Shown: in pieces, positions 17,619-26,094 of the stretch
Position numbering within the stretch: the first letter of the stretch is position 1
Layout of the letters: each line of letters opens with the position of its first letter
Source of the DNA: JTS-RE37 sp041743975
Lineage (GTDB): Bacteria; Bacteroidota; Bacteroidia; Flavobacteriales; Flavobacteriaceae
Reading direction: 5' to 3'
NCBI GenBank assembly: GCA_041743975.1
Contig: JBGTLT010000117.1
Coordinates: 1-53,713, forward strand
DNA length: 53,713 nt
Program-made: the position numbers and the translations under genes
Notes under the pieces: model-generated
Told to the model about the DNA's origin: nothing
The model's input: only the letters and a program-made list of their open reading frames with translations
The model's database searches: none

Positions 17619-18479
17619 CTATTTCCGAATGGGATTGTTCTCTATGAGATCTATATAAAGGTTGACCCGGGTCTTGAGGTCCCTGCGATGGATAATGAAA
17701 TCGAGGAAACCATGTTCCAATACGAACTCTGCAGTCTGGAATCCTTCCGGCAGTTCCTTTCCGGTAGCTTCTTTCACTACTCTCGGCCCTGCAAATCCTA
17801 TAAGGGCGCCTGGCTCCGATACGTTAATATCCCCCAACATGGCATAGGATGCTGTTGTTCCGCCGGTGGTAGGGTCCGTACAATGGGATATATAAGGTAC
17901 CTTAACTTCCGCGAGCTGGGCGAGTTTGGCGGCCGTTTTGGCCAGTTGCATGAGGGAGAGGGCTGCCTCCATCATCCGTGCGCCGCCCGACTTGGAGATC
18001 ATCAGGAAGGGGATCTTGTTCTTGATGGAATAATCAATGGCACGGGCTATTTTTTCCCCAACAACACTCCCCATTGAGCCACCGATAAAACTAAAATCCA
18101 TACATGCTACCACGAGGTCTTTGCCCAGGGATTTCCCAACCGCAGTACGTACTGCGTCCTTTAAGCCCGTTTTCTTTTGTGCAGCCTTCAACCTGTCTGA
18201 ATATTTTTTGGTGTCCACGAATTTAAGGGGGTCCTTCGCGGTTAATTTGGCATCCAGTTCCTTGAACTTATTGTCATCGAACATTATTTCAAAATATTCC
18301 TTGCTACCGATGCGAACATGGTAATCGTCCTCCGGGCTGACATAAAAATTCCGGGCCAGTTGCTCTGATTCCACAATCTTCCCGGTGGGTGATTTATACC
18401 AAAGCCCCCTGGGGGTATCCTTCTTTTGTTCGGTAGAGGTTTGTATCCCTTTTTCCTTTCTTCTGAACCACAACGACAT
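17619..18479 (-). CDS. accD: Acetyl-CoA carboxylase carboxyltransferase subunit beta, without zinc finger
   Basis: Forms the carboxyltransferase with AccA, making malonyl-CoA for fatty acid synthesis. Start set at MSLWFRRKEKGIQTS (286 aa); an ATG 33 bp upstream (18512) precedes a TATATTTG box at 18497-18504 and so would lie outside a transcript from it. The crotonase-fold core is complete: DFSFIGGSMGSVVGEKI, KSGGARMMEAALSLMQLAK, TDPTTGGTTASYAMLGDI, GFAGPRVV, LPEGFQTAEFVLEHGFLD. The N-terminal zinc ribbon keeps its shape, but all four Cys are replaced: the first CxxC is S30-P-T-G33 and the second S48-P-E-D51. From memory, other Flavobacteriia share this loss, so it is not a local mutation. Confidence 0.95.
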   Translation of the reverse strand: MSLWFRRKEKGIQTSTEQKKDTPRGLWYKSPTGKIVESEQLARNFYVSPEDDYHVRIGSKEYFEIMFDDNKFKELDAKLTAKDPLKFVDTKKYSDRLKAAQKKTGLKDAVRTAVGKSLGKDLVVACMDFSFIGGSMGSVVGEKIARAIDYSIKNKIPFLMISKSGGARMMEAALSLMQLAKTAAKLAQLAEVKVPYISHCTDPTTGGTTASYAMLGDINVSEPGALIGFAGPRVVKEATGKELPEGFQTAEFVLEHGFLDFIIHRRDLKTRVNLYIDLIENNPIRK

Positions 18480-18496
18480 AGGTTGAATTTTATCTT

Positions 18497-18504
18497 CAAA
18501 TATA
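18497..18504 (-). promoter_or_regulatory. -7 promoter box for accD; decides the start
   Basis: TATATTTG on the minus strand, 17 nt before the chosen accD ATG and inside the longer alternative frame. Confidence 0.5.
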
Positions 18505-18517
18505 TTTTCCAAACCGC

Positions 18518-19585
18518 TTATAAAGTATTCACATTGTTTAAATCTTCAAAAGCTTTCTTTAACCGTGCCACAAAGGTTTTCTCACCTTCCCGAAGCCAGA
18601 CCCGTGGATCGTAGGCTTTCTTATTGGGCCGGTCACTGCCTTCAGGGTTGCCTATCTGGGACATGAGGTACTCCTTTTTGCTTTGAAAATAATCCCGTAC
18701 ACCTGCCATATAGGCATATTGCATATCTGTATCAATATTCATTTTAATCACACCGTACCCAATGGCCTCCCGTATCTCCTCTACGGTTGACCCTGAACCT
18801 CCGTGGAAAACAAAATTGATGTGGTTGGCTTCCACCCCGTGCTTTTTACTGAGGTACTCCTGGGAATTCTTCAGGATCTTGGGAGTGAGTTTTACATTGC
18901 CCGGTTTGTAGACCCCGTGGACATTTCCAAATGCTGCTGCGATGGTAAACCGATGGCTCACTTTGGATAATTCCTCATACGCATAGGCCACCTCTTCCGG
19001 TTGGGTATAGAGTTTGGAATCGTCTACATCTGTATTGTCCACACCATCTTCCTCCCCGCCGGTGATCCCAAGTTCTATTTCAAGGGTCATGTTCATTTTG
19101 CTCATCCGGGTAAGATATTGCTTGCAGATCTCAATGTTTTCTTCGATTGGCTCTTCAGAAAGGTCTATCATATGTGAACTGTAGAGTGACTTACCTGTTG
19201 AGGCAAAATGCTTTTCGCTTGCATCCAGCAGGCCATCAAGCCAGGGGAGTAATTTTTTGGCGCAGTGATCGGTATGAAGGATGACGGTAGCGCCATAGGC
19301 TTCTGCGAGTTCGTGGATATGTTTTGCGCCTGCGATGCCACCCAGGATGGCAGCTTTTTCCCCTTCATTGGACAATCCCTTTCCGGCATTGAATTGTGCC
19401 CCCCCATTGGAGAATTGGATGATGACCGGCGCATTCAGGATGGCAGCCGTTTCCAGCACCCCGTTTATGGTATTGGATCCAATTACGTTTACAGCCGGTA
19501 GGGCAAACCCCTTTTTTTTGGCATAACTGAAGATTTCCTGGACCTGGTCCCCGGTGGCAACACCGGGCTTAATTGTATGAGACAT
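18518..19585 (-). CDS. fbaA: Class II fructose-bisphosphate aldolase
   Basis: Zn-dependent glycolytic/gluconeogenic aldolase. 355 aa, as in class IIA enzymes. Seen: FALPAVNVIGSNTINGVLETA; ATVILHTDHCAKKLLPWLDG with metal-ligand and catalytic residues; ELGITGGEEDGVDN (metal-binding Glu region); AAAFGNVHGVYKPGNVKL; VFHGGSGSTVEEI with the metal-ligand His; NIDTDMQYAYMAGVRDY. Upstream of accD with a 38-bp gap; accD appears to have its own promoter. A -7 box lies 37 nt before its start. Confidence 0.97.
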   Translation of the reverse strand: MSHTIKPGVATGDQVQEIFSYAKKKGFALPAVNVIGSNTINGVLETAAILNAPVIIQFSNGGAQFNAGKGLSNEGEKAAILGGIAGAKHIHELAEAYGATVILHTDHCAKKLLPWLDGLLDASEKHFASTGKSLYSSHMIDLSEEPIEENIEICKQYLTRMSKMNMTLEIELGITGGEEDGVDNTDVDDSKLYTQPEEVAYAYEELSKVSHRFTIAAAFGNVHGVYKPGNVKLTPKILKNSQEYLSKKHGVEANHINFVFHGGSGSTVEEIREAIGYGVIKMNIDTDMQYAYMAGVRDYFQSKKEYLMSQIGNPEGSDRPNKKAYDPRVWLREGEKTFVARLKKAFEDLNNVNTL

Positions 19586-19622
19586 AATGTGTAAAGTCTA
19601 AAGGTTTGAATTTTGAATGGGT

Positions 19623-19630
19623 CAAAAGTA
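19623..19630 (-). promoter_or_regulatory. -7 promoter box for fbaA
   Basis: TACTTTTG on the minus strand, 37 nt upstream of the fbaA ATG. Confidence 0.5.
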
Positions 19631-19644
19631 CTAAAATTATTAGG

Positions 19645-22209
19645 TTAAAAGGGATAATTAATGCCAATTTGAAGTTCACCATTGGCAAAATTATAATCCC
19701 GGAACCATCTGTTGGAGGGTTCCTCTGCCGGGTTGTAGGTCTTAAATCCAAAATCTACCCGAAATACGAAAAAAGTGAAGTCATACCGGATACCAAACCC
19801 TGTACCCAATGCGATATCTGCCAGGGATTCAAAGCCGCTGAATATAGCGTCCGGATCCTCTTCGCTGTCCCAGACATTCCAGATGTTTCCGACATCCGCA
19901 AAAAGTGCCCCTTTGATATCCCCTACAATGGGAAACCGATATTCCAGGTTCAGGGCAATCTTTAAATTCGCTTCGTTAAAATCATTGATATTCTGTGTTC
20001 TTCCGGGCCCTAAGGAATATGGGTTCCACGCCCGGTTGTCGTTGGAACCTCCTGCAAAGTAGCTCCTTGTAAAGGGAATGCTGTTTGAATTCCCATAGGG
20101 TACCGCAACCCCGAAGAAACTCCGGAAGGCGAGAACATCGGAACGGGATACAGACCAGTGTTTTATATAGTCAAATTCGGTTTTCAGGTATTGGGAAAAG
20201 GGCACCCCAAATACCAGGAGGTTGTTATCCGCATTTTTATTAAAGGGGATGATATTGGAAATCCCGGATAACAGGTTCCCCGCACTTTCTAATTTCAGCC
20301 GGAACTGGTAAAAGTCATTATCTGTAAGGCCGCTCCTGTTGTTCTTCGTAAAGGAATAGTTGCTGGCGACAATGAGGTTGTTCTCGGTAAGCCTCACCCG
20401 GCGTTCCTCGATTCGACTCACATCCCGGAAATCAACAGGATCGGATGCCAGGCTCCTGCTGAGAATAGCCCCGGTAAAGCCGGTTGTTCCTTCGGGGATC
20501 GCCAACCGCAAAGGATCATCCGGGTTGCCTGTATCCTCAAAAAAGGGATCCAGGGCAGCGTTGTCCTCGTAAGTGTTTGCAATATTGTCTAACCGGGTAT
20601 AGGAACTGCCATAAACATTAAAAAAATTCTGGGGGTTCACATTCCGGATAAACTGTATTGTAAGGAGTTCCAACGTATTTTTGATAAAGTCGTCAGGGGA
20701 CCAGTTATACCCTAATATGGTATTGAAGGTCTGTTTATCCAGCCCTATATTTTTCTGAAAAATGGTTCCGGCGGAAACCCTGGTTTTCGGAAGCATATAA
20801 TACGGGATGATCTTTTTGGTGCTTATAAATGGAAACCATATCCTTGGAAAGGTAAGGTTGATATCCCCTCCAATTTCAGAAAAGAAGTCATCGGTCAGTT
20901 TTTCATCGCTAAGCAACCCAAAAGTGCCCCCGGCGGATATGCTGAGTGTCTCCGCCCCCCCGAATACATTTCTGGTGATAAGGGAGGAACTGAATCCTAT
21001 ACCCAGGCGCTGGATATTCGAATGCGATATATCAAAATCGAGCCCCAGGGAATATTTCGGCCGGGGGGAGAGGTAGATGTTGGAAGTTAGTTTGGTTAGC
21101 GTGCTGTCTTCAATAAATTCTATATTCGGATATTTAAAGGTATTTAAATTGGTCAGCTGCCGGTACGTCCTTAACCTGTCCAGGTCCCGGTATACACTGT
21201 CCTTACTGATGAAAATAGCATCCGTCAGCGCTTTCGGTTTATAGCGCAATTTCCCCTTATAATAGATGGTGTAATTTTCATAGTCCACAGATTCCAGGGA
21301 ATTCATATCATCATCAAATGTGAAATCCGTATAAATATTCACCTTATCAAAACGGTGTACCCTGTATTCCGAGGTGGTGACGGTGCTGTCGCCCCTCCGC
21401 CTGAGGTTCTCGATGTTTAATTCCACCGCCATATCCTGGTCGCCGCCCAGCTTGCTCGTATCCCTTGAGATCTCATACGTGATGGAACTTTCCTGAAAAT
21501 TGTGTACCCCTGTGTTCCTGAAAAGGGCTGTTAACCGTTTGCGCTCGCTATTGAAGTCGTTCAGGTCAAATTGTGTGTCCTCTTTGACAAAGGAGTCGTC
21601 CTGGTGCAAGGCATAAATGGAATCAATGGCCGGGGAATCAACCTTCCTGGAAAGGGAATCTATTCTATATGGGTTGCCAAGGTCTATCTTGTAAATAATT
21701 TCTGCACGCTGTGACCTTTTGGCACTGTCCACTTCATAGGTAGTATTGTTGTTGAAGTATCCTTTGCTTCCATAGTAAGCGCTCAGTCTCTCCAGGGATT
21801 TGCGTGTTTTTGCCGTGTCGATGGTCACGGGAGGTTCCCCTATCTTTTTGAGCCATTCACTATACCCTTTTACCATGAAAGATTCGCCCAGGCGGTATAC
21901 CTGCTTTTGAGACAACAACCGGGCCATTCTCTCTTCCCTTTTGGGGTTTGTATGCAACCAGGCCTGGTAGGAAGAATCCGGGTCGACTTTGGCAAGGTTG
22001 TATAGGTTTAACCGAAGCGGATACCCCAGTAAGGTACTGTTTGGTTTCTGTACGATAAGGCTTTGAATGGCAGCATCCGACACTTTCTCATCATCTGCGA
22101 CAATCTGGTTTTTGGTGAGCAGTAATTCGTCCTCATCAACCCTTCTCAGCGCATTGCAGGAACTCATTGCGACAGCAAGAAATAATAAAGCTATTTTTGC
22201 ATGGTACAT
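19645..22209 (-). CDS. TamA/BamA-like outer membrane lipoprotein
   Basis: Predicted Omp85-superfamily outer membrane protein, likely in insertion or translocation of envelope proteins. 854 aa from the ATG giving MYHAKIALLFLAVAMSSC, a lipoprotein-type signal with the lipobox ending at Cys18; a start at 22233 (MRTPGRFKM...) is also possible, and one at 22275 is unlikely because the -7 box sits downstream of it. Residues ~20-400 contain POTRA-like repeats (SAYYGSKGYFNNNTTYEVD, HRFDKVNIYTDFTFDD). Residues ~410-854 form a surface-antigen beta-barrel rich in aromatic strands, with RSYFAGGSNDNRAWNPYSLGPG resembling the barrel motif of Omp85 proteins, and the terminal strand LQIGINYPF. A lipid-anchored Omp85-like protein is recurrent in Bacteroidota. 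Divergent from the RNA methyltransferase gene. Confidence 0.88.
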   Translation of the reverse strand: MYHAKIALLFLAVAMSSCNALRRVDEDELLLTKNQIVADDEKVSDAAIQSLIVQKPNSTLLGYPLRLNLYNLAKVDPDSSYQAWLHTNPKREERMARLLSQKQVYRLGESFMVKGYSEWLKKIGEPPVTIDTAKTRKSLERLSAYYGSKGYFNNNTTYEVDSAKRSQRAEIIYKIDLGNPYRIDSLSRKVDSPAIDSIYALHQDDSFVKEDTQFDLNDFNSERKRLTALFRNTGVHNFQESSITYEISRDTSKLGGDQDMAVELNIENLRRRGDSTVTTSEYRVHRFDKVNIYTDFTFDDDMNSLESVDYENYTIYYKGKLRYKPKALTDAIFISKDSVYRDLDRLRTYRQLTNLNTFKYPNIEFIEDSTLTKLTSNIYLSPRPKYSLGLDFDISHSNIQRLGIGFSSSLITRNVFGGAETLSISAGGTFGLLSDEKLTDDFFSEIGGDINLTFPRIWFPFISTKKIIPYYMLPKTRVSAGTIFQKNIGLDKQTFNTILGYNWSPDDFIKNTLELLTIQFIRNVNPQNFFNVYGSSYTRLDNIANTYEDNAALDPFFEDTGNPDDPLRLAIPEGTTGFTGAILSRSLASDPVDFRDVSRIEERRVRLTENNLIVASNYSFTKNNRSGLTDNDFYQFRLKLESAGNLLSGISNIIPFNKNADNNLLVFGVPFSQYLKTEFDYIKHWSVSRSDVLAFRSFFGVAVPYGNSNSIPFTRSYFAGGSNDNRAWNPYSLGPGRTQNINDFNEANLKIALNLEYRFPIVGDIKGALFADVGNIWNVWDSEEDPDAIFSGFESLADIALGTGFGIRYDFTFFVFRVDFGFKTYNPAEEPSNRWFRDYNFANGELQIGINYPF

Positions 22210-22239
22210 TTTAAATCGCCCCGGGGTCCTCATATTCGC

Positions 22240-22247
22240 CAAAAATA
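22240..22247 (-). promoter_or_regulatory. -7 promoter box for the TamA-like gene
   Basis: TATTTTTG on the minus strand, 6 nt before the ATG at 22233 and 30 nt before the ATG at 22209. Confidence 0.5.
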
Positions 22248-22257
22248 CATTATTTGA

Positions 22258-22989
22258 ATGGTTGTTAAAAGTCAAATAAAATTTATAAAAAGCTTACAGC
22301 AAAAAAAGCACCGAACCCGAAACGGGATGTTTGTAGCGGAAGGGATAAAGACCATACGCGAGCTTTTGGACGCTGATTTTAAGCCCGTTGGTATCTATTC
22401 TACAAAACCGGATTTGTTCCGGTGCAGGAGGGGGGAGACCGTGCCGGTTTCAGGTTCCGAACTCCGGAATATGAGCAGTTTAAAAACCCCGAATAAGGTT
22501 TTGGCGGTGTTTTCTATTCCCCCGCCAAAGCAGCTGACTTATTCGGACTGGGTTGTTGCGCTGGATGGGATCAGGGATCCCGGCAATTTGGGTACGATCA
22601 TCCGGTTGTGTGATTGGTTTGGGATAGCGCATTTGCTCTGTTCCCCTGATTCTGTGGATTGTTATAATCCGAAAGTCCTGCAGGCAACCATGGGCTCGCT
22701 GGCACGGGTAAATGTGGTCTACCAGGATATACCACAGGCTTGTAGTGCATCCGGCCTCCCGGTATATGGGGCTTTTATGGATGGTACCAGCGTATATGAC
22801 ACCCAATTGCCAAAAACTGGTATCCTCGTGATGGGCAATGAAGCAAATGGGATCTCCGACCTGATTGGAAAGGCGGTGACAGCGAAAATCGGGATTCCCC
22901 AATTTGGGGAGAAAAGCACAGAAAGCCTTAATGTGGCAACAGCAGCAGCCATCTTGCTGCATGAATTAAGGAGGCCTGCTGCAGGGTAA
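22258..22989 (+). CDS. TrmH/SpoU-family RNA 2'-O-methyltransferase
   Basis: SPOUT-fold SAM-dependent methyltransferase acting on rRNA or tRNA; the exact nucleotide is not known. 243 aa. An N-terminal substrate-binding domain (SLQQKKHRTRNGMFVAEGIK, ~12-31) is followed by the knotted catalytic domain: motif 1 ALDGIRDPGNLGTIIRLCDW (~101-120), motif 2 ILVMGNEANGIS (~180-191), motif 3 IPQFGEKSTESLNVATAAAI (~202-221). Length and layout match 23S rRNA (guanosine-2'-O)-methyltransferase-like members. Divergent from the TamA-like gene; convergent with porT. Confidence 0.93.
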   Translation: MVVKSQIKFIKSLQQKKHRTRNGMFVAEGIKTIRELLDADFKPVGIYSTKPDLFRCRRGETVPVSGSELRNMSSLKTPNKVLAVFSIPPPKQLTYSDWVVALDGIRDPGNLGTIIRLCDWFGIAHLLCSPDSVDCYNPKVLQATMGSLARVNVVYQDIPQACSASGLPVYGAFMDGTSVYDTQLPKTGILVMGNEANGISDLIGKAVTAKIGIPQFGEKSTESLNVATAAAILLHELRRPAAG

Positions 22990-23015
22990 GGGGTGATTAT
23001 GCTTAGCCTCAGGGT

Positions 23016-23714
23016 TTATTCAAATGTAAAATTTACAAAAATACCCCGGGTACGCATGGCTTCAATATTGCCGGTCCAGGGACTGTTGGCGTCATTGTCC
23101 GGGACCAATTCATCCGTAAGGGCAAATATCCCCCGGATGGAGGGCGAAAACTTAAAATATTCGGTATAGAAGTCGATCCCGAAACCAATTTCATAGTTAA
23201 GAAGGTTATGCTTCATCCGGAAAGTGCCGCTCCTGTTGTCATCCAACGCCTTTTCATTGCTCCCCAGGTTCAGGGAAGCTGATGCACCACCTACGAGATA
23301 AGGCTTCCAGTTTCCAAGCCTCCGGGTGCTTACCTTGAGCAGAAGCGGAAAATTGATATAGGTGGATTTTACCTGCCGTATGGCTTCATTTTCTGTGCTG
23401 AAACCCGGAAAACCCAGGTCGCGTTGCGTATAGAAAAGCCCCGGTTCAAACCGGAGGTCAAGAAACTCATTGATCCGCATCTCCCCGATAAGCCCCACGT
23501 TGAATCCCAATGATTTATCGACGAGGATTTCCGGAAGGTCGTCCCTGAATATAAATTGGAAATCATATTGGTTGAACCCTAAAAAATAGCCCCAGTTCAA
23601 AAAGGCCTCGTCTTCATTTTCAAGGTTTAAAATGGGCCTTTCATTGAATTGTGCCCGAAGAGGGAAACCGATCAGCAGCAGTAAACCCAGAAGGGGAACA
23701 AAATTTTTTTTCAT
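23016..23714 (-). CDS. porT: PorT/SprT-like outer membrane beta-barrel protein (type IX secretion)
   Basis: 232 aa. Signal peptide MKKNFVPLLGLLLLIGFPLRAQ, then alternating beta-strands of a small barrel: LNWGYFLGFNQYDFQFIF, SLGFNVGLIGEMRINEFLDL, RFEPGLFYTQRDLGFPGF, terminal strand GIFVNFTFE. The NWGYFLGFNxYDF and RFEPGLxYTxRxLxFPGF patterns and the position 4 bp after ubiE match the SprT/PorT protein of Flavobacterium as remembered. PorT is required for the type IX secretion/gliding system. The assignment rests on pattern and neighbourhood; a generic PorT-family barrel is the alternative. Confidence 0.85.
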   Translation of the reverse strand: MKKNFVPLLGLLLLIGFPLRAQFNERPILNLENEDEAFLNWGYFLGFNQYDFQFIFRDDLPEILVDKSLGFNVGLIGEMRINEFLDLRFEPGLFYTQRDLGFPGFSTENEAIRQVKSTYINFPLLLKVSTRRLGNWKPYLVGGASASLNLGSNEKALDDNRSGTFRMKHNLLNYEIGFGIDFYTEYFKFSPSIRGIFALTDELVPDNDANSPWTGNIEAMRTRGIFVNFTFE

Positions 23715-23718
23715 CCTT

Positions 23719-24447
23719 TTATTTTGTAGCTACATAGATTGAAGCCACCCCAAATGTCTGGGGTCTGTTCTCTATAGCTATAAACCCGATTTTGTCCAAA
23801 ATATTGTTGAAAGCCACCCCATGCGGGAATGCTGCCGCTGATTCACTAAGGTAGGCATATGCAGTCTTGTCCCGTGAAAAATATTTTCCGATGGCCGGGA
23901 GGATAAACCGTGTATACCACCTGTAACCTTGTTTGTAAGGGGCCTTTGTGGGTACTGAGGTTTCAAGGATAACCAAGGTGCCACCGGGTTTCAGTACCCG
24001 GTAAATTTCCGAAAGCCCCTTATCAAGGTTTTCAAAATTGCGAACTCCGAATGCCACTGTTACGGCATCAAAATGATGGTCATCAAACTGCAGGTTTTCG
24101 CTATCCCCGAGCACCATCCGGATCCTGCTTTCCAGGTGCCGCTCCGCTACCTTCTTCCGGCCCACCTCCAGCATGCCCCGGGAAATATCGAGCCCGATAA
24201 TTTCCGTTGCCCCGGTATCGAGTAAATTAATGGCAAGGTCACCGGTACCGGTGGCGATATCCAGGACGTTTTTTGGTTGTTTATTTTTCAGGATGGCAAC
24301 CACACGCTTCCGCCATGTAACATCCGTTCCAAAGGAAATAACACGGTTAAGGCCGTCATAGTTACCCGAAATGGCATCAAACATGCGGGTTACCTGTTCT
24401 TTTTTACCGAGATCGGAACCCTTGTAGGGGGTGACATTTTTAGACAT
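23719..24447 (-). CDS. ubiE: Demethylmenaquinone methyltransferase
   Basis: Transfers a methyl group from SAM in the last step of menaquinone synthesis. 242 aa from ATG at 24447 (MSKNVTPYKGSDLGKKEQV), normal length. An in-frame extension to 24573 is rejected: it lacks family similarity and lies upstream of a perfect -7 box at 24452-24459. Seen: MFDAISGNYDGLNRVISFG, motif I VLDIATGTGDLAI, GLDISRGMLEVGRKK, VTVAFGVRNFENLDKGLSEIYRVLKPGGTLVILE, and GVASIYVATK at the C-terminus. Menaquinone supplies the electron acceptor for the Nqr complex encoded further on. Followed by porT after 4 bp. Confidence 0.96.
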   Translation of the reverse strand: MSKNVTPYKGSDLGKKEQVTRMFDAISGNYDGLNRVISFGTDVTWRKRVVAILKNKQPKNVLDIATGTGDLAINLLDTGATEIIGLDISRGMLEVGRKKVAERHLESRIRMVLGDSENLQFDDHHFDAVTVAFGVRNFENLDKGLSEIYRVLKPGGTLVILETSVPTKAPYKQGYRWYTRFILPAIGKYFSRDKTAYAYLSESAAAFPHGVAFNNILDKIGFIAIENRPQTFGVASIYVATK

Positions 24448-24451
24448 GGTG

Positions 24452-24459
24452 CAAAGATA
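24452..24459 (-). promoter_or_regulatory. -7 promoter box abutting the ubiE start codon
   Basis: TATCTTTG on the minus strand with only 4 nt (CACC) between it and the ATG, which predicts a leaderless or nearly leaderless mRNA. Confidence 0.55.
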
Positions 24460-24573
24460 GTATAAACGGGCATTCCCCGTGGGCAGCGGAAAGGGATCAG
24501 CGGCAAATAGTTCTTTTGAAATATAGGGCGATTCAGTATAATTATAGGTAATCAAAGGAAATACCCAGGGCAA

Positions 24574-24616
24574 AGCCCCGGCGAGGGCGGAACCGCCTAA
24601 GCGGTTTCGGGTGAGG
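24574..24616 (-). repeat. Palindromic intergenic repeat, copy B (partial)
   Basis: Contains the second hairpin of the family, GGAACCGC-ctaa-GCGGTTTC, followed by GGGTGAGG; the first hairpin is mostly missing (GCCCCGGCGAGG remains). Lies between the divergent ubiE and trkA genes. Confidence 0.75.
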
Positions 24617-24626
24617 AGAAATTCTT

Positions 24627-24634
24627 TATTTTTG
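24627..24634 (+). promoter_or_regulatory. Distal -7 promoter box (P1) for trkA
   Basis: TATTTTTG, 25 nt before the upstream ORF at 24660. TTTC 18 nt upstream, inside repeat copy B, could act as an imperfect -33 element. Confidence 0.4.
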
Positions 24635-24659
24635 CTCCATCAATCATCACAGACCCCTT

Positions 24660-24746
24660 ATGAGCTGTACAGGCTTTAAAACATCCATTGGCAAAGACCC
24701 GATGTTTTCCGATCCTGATAAGATTTTTAATACATTTGCCCAATGA
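24660..24746 (+). CDS. Possible 28-aa leader peptide overlapping trkA
   Basis: ATG-started frame of 28 codons (begins MSCTGFKTSIGKDPMF) whose TGA overlaps the trkA ATG in ATGA, the arrangement of translationally coupled genes. It begins 25 nt after the P1 -7 box, and the P2 -7 box lies near its 3' end. Whether it is translated cannot be told; an open frame this short can arise by chance. Confidence 0.3.
   Translation: MSCTGFKTSIGKDPMFSDPDKIFNTFAQ
24731..24738 (+). promoter_or_regulatory. Proximal -7 promoter box (P2) abutting trkA
   Basis: TACATTTG with 4 nt (CCCA) before the trkA ATG, predicting a leaderless mRNA, as for the divergent ubiE. Confidence 0.5.
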
Positions 24747-26092
24747 AGATTTTAATTGCAGGTGCTGGTGAAGTTGGTTTTCATCTGGCTAAACTTTTAT
24801 CCTATGAATCCCAGAATATTACCCTGATAGACAGCAACAAAGAAAATTTGGCTTATGCGGACAGCCATCTCGATATCCGGGTATTGATTGGTGATGCTAC
24901 TTCCATCGCCGTCCTCAGGGAGGCCCAGGTTGCCGATTCAGAACTGGTGATCGGGGTTACCTCCAGTGAAACCACCAACATTACACTTTGCATCCTTGCC
25001 AAGCAACTGGGGTGTAAAAGGACCATTGCCAGGATCTCCAATACCGAGTTCATAGAGAACAAAGAGAAGATCAATTTCGCCGCACTGGGGATTGATGAAC
25101 TGATCTCCCCGGAAGAACTGGCGGCCACGGAAATAAAATTACTCCTCAACCAGTCGGCATTTAACGATACGTACGAATTTGAAAATGGGTTATTGATCAT
25201 GGTCGGGGTCTCCCTGCCAAAAACAGCGCCCTTTGTCGGGAAGGATGTAAAGGGGGCGGCCAGGATATTCCCTGAGCTTCATTTTATGCCCATTGCGCTG
25301 CAAAGAAGGGGCACCCAGTTCACCCTGATCCCCAGAGGGGATACCGTCTTCAAGGAAGAGGATCAGGTTTATTTCATAACCGATAAAAAGGGGGTTGATG
25401 AACTCTATAAACTTACCGGGAAGAAACGGGAGGTTATCCGGAATGTGATGATCCTGGGTGGGAGCAAGGTTGGTTTTAAAGCGGCGCGGGACCTGGCCGA
25501 AGCCAATTTCAATGTAAAATTGGTGGAAAAGGATAAATCCAAGTCCTTCGAAATTGCCGATGCCCTGCCAAATGTATTGGTGATCAACGGGGATTGCAGG
25601 AATGTGGAGTTGCTGGAGGAGGAAAACCTGGAATCCATGGATGCCTTTATAGCCGTTACCGGGAATTCCGAAACCAATATCATGTCTTGCCTGGTAGCAA
25701 GGTCCAGGAACATCAAAAAGACCATAGCAATGGTTGCGAATATGGATTATTTCCAGTTATCACAATCCATTGGTGTAGATACCCTTATCAATAAAAAGCT
25801 GCTGGCCGCCAATAATATTTTCAGGCATATCAGAAGGGGTGAAGTGGTAGCGTTGACGCGACTCAACAACCTGAATGCCGAGATCCTGGAGTTTATTGTA
25901 AAACCTACCTCCCTCGTGAACGGGCAATACATAAAGGAGCTCGACATTCCCCGGACGGCGGTCATCGGCGGGGTGATCCGCGATGGCAAGGGACTGATAG
26001 CCCTGGGGGATTTTAAAATATCACAGGGAGACAGGGTGGTCGTTTGTTGCCTCCCTGAAGCCATCGGAAAGATAGAAAAGATGTTCCTGTAG
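24743..26092 (+). CDS. trkA: Trk potassium uptake regulatory subunit TrkA
   Basis: Cytoplasmic NAD(H)-binding ring that gates the TrkH potassium channel. 449 aa, normal for the two-RCK form. First RCK_N Rossmann motif at the start, ILIAGAGEVGFHLAKLL (~2-18), with acidic residue LIDSNKE; RCK_C ~145-220; second RCK_N VMILGGSKVGFKAARDLAE (~232-250) with LVEKDKSK; second RCK_C ~370-449. No membrane segment. Followed after 2 bp by trkH, so the two are one operon. Confidence 0.96.
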   Translation: MKILIAGAGEVGFHLAKLLSYESQNITLIDSNKENLAYADSHLDIRVLIGDATSIAVLREAQVADSELVIGVTSSETTNITLCILAKQLGCKRTIARISNTEFIENKEKINFAALGIDELISPEELAATEIKLLLNQSAFNDTYEFENGLLIMVGVSLPKTAPFVGKDVKGAARIFPELHFMPIALQRRGTQFTLIPRGDTVFKEEDQVYFITDKKGVDELYKLTGKKREVIRNVMILGGSKVGFKAARDLAEANFNVKLVEKDKSKSFEIADALPNVLVINGDCRNVELLEEENLESMDAFIAVTGNSETNIMSCLVARSRNIKKTIAMVANMDYFQLSQSIGVDTLINKKLLAANNIFRHIRRGEVVALTRLNNLNAEILEFIVKPTSLVNGQYIKELDIPRTAVIGGVIRDGKGLIALGDFKISQGDRVVVCCLPEAIGKIEKMFL

Positions 26093-26094
26093 CC

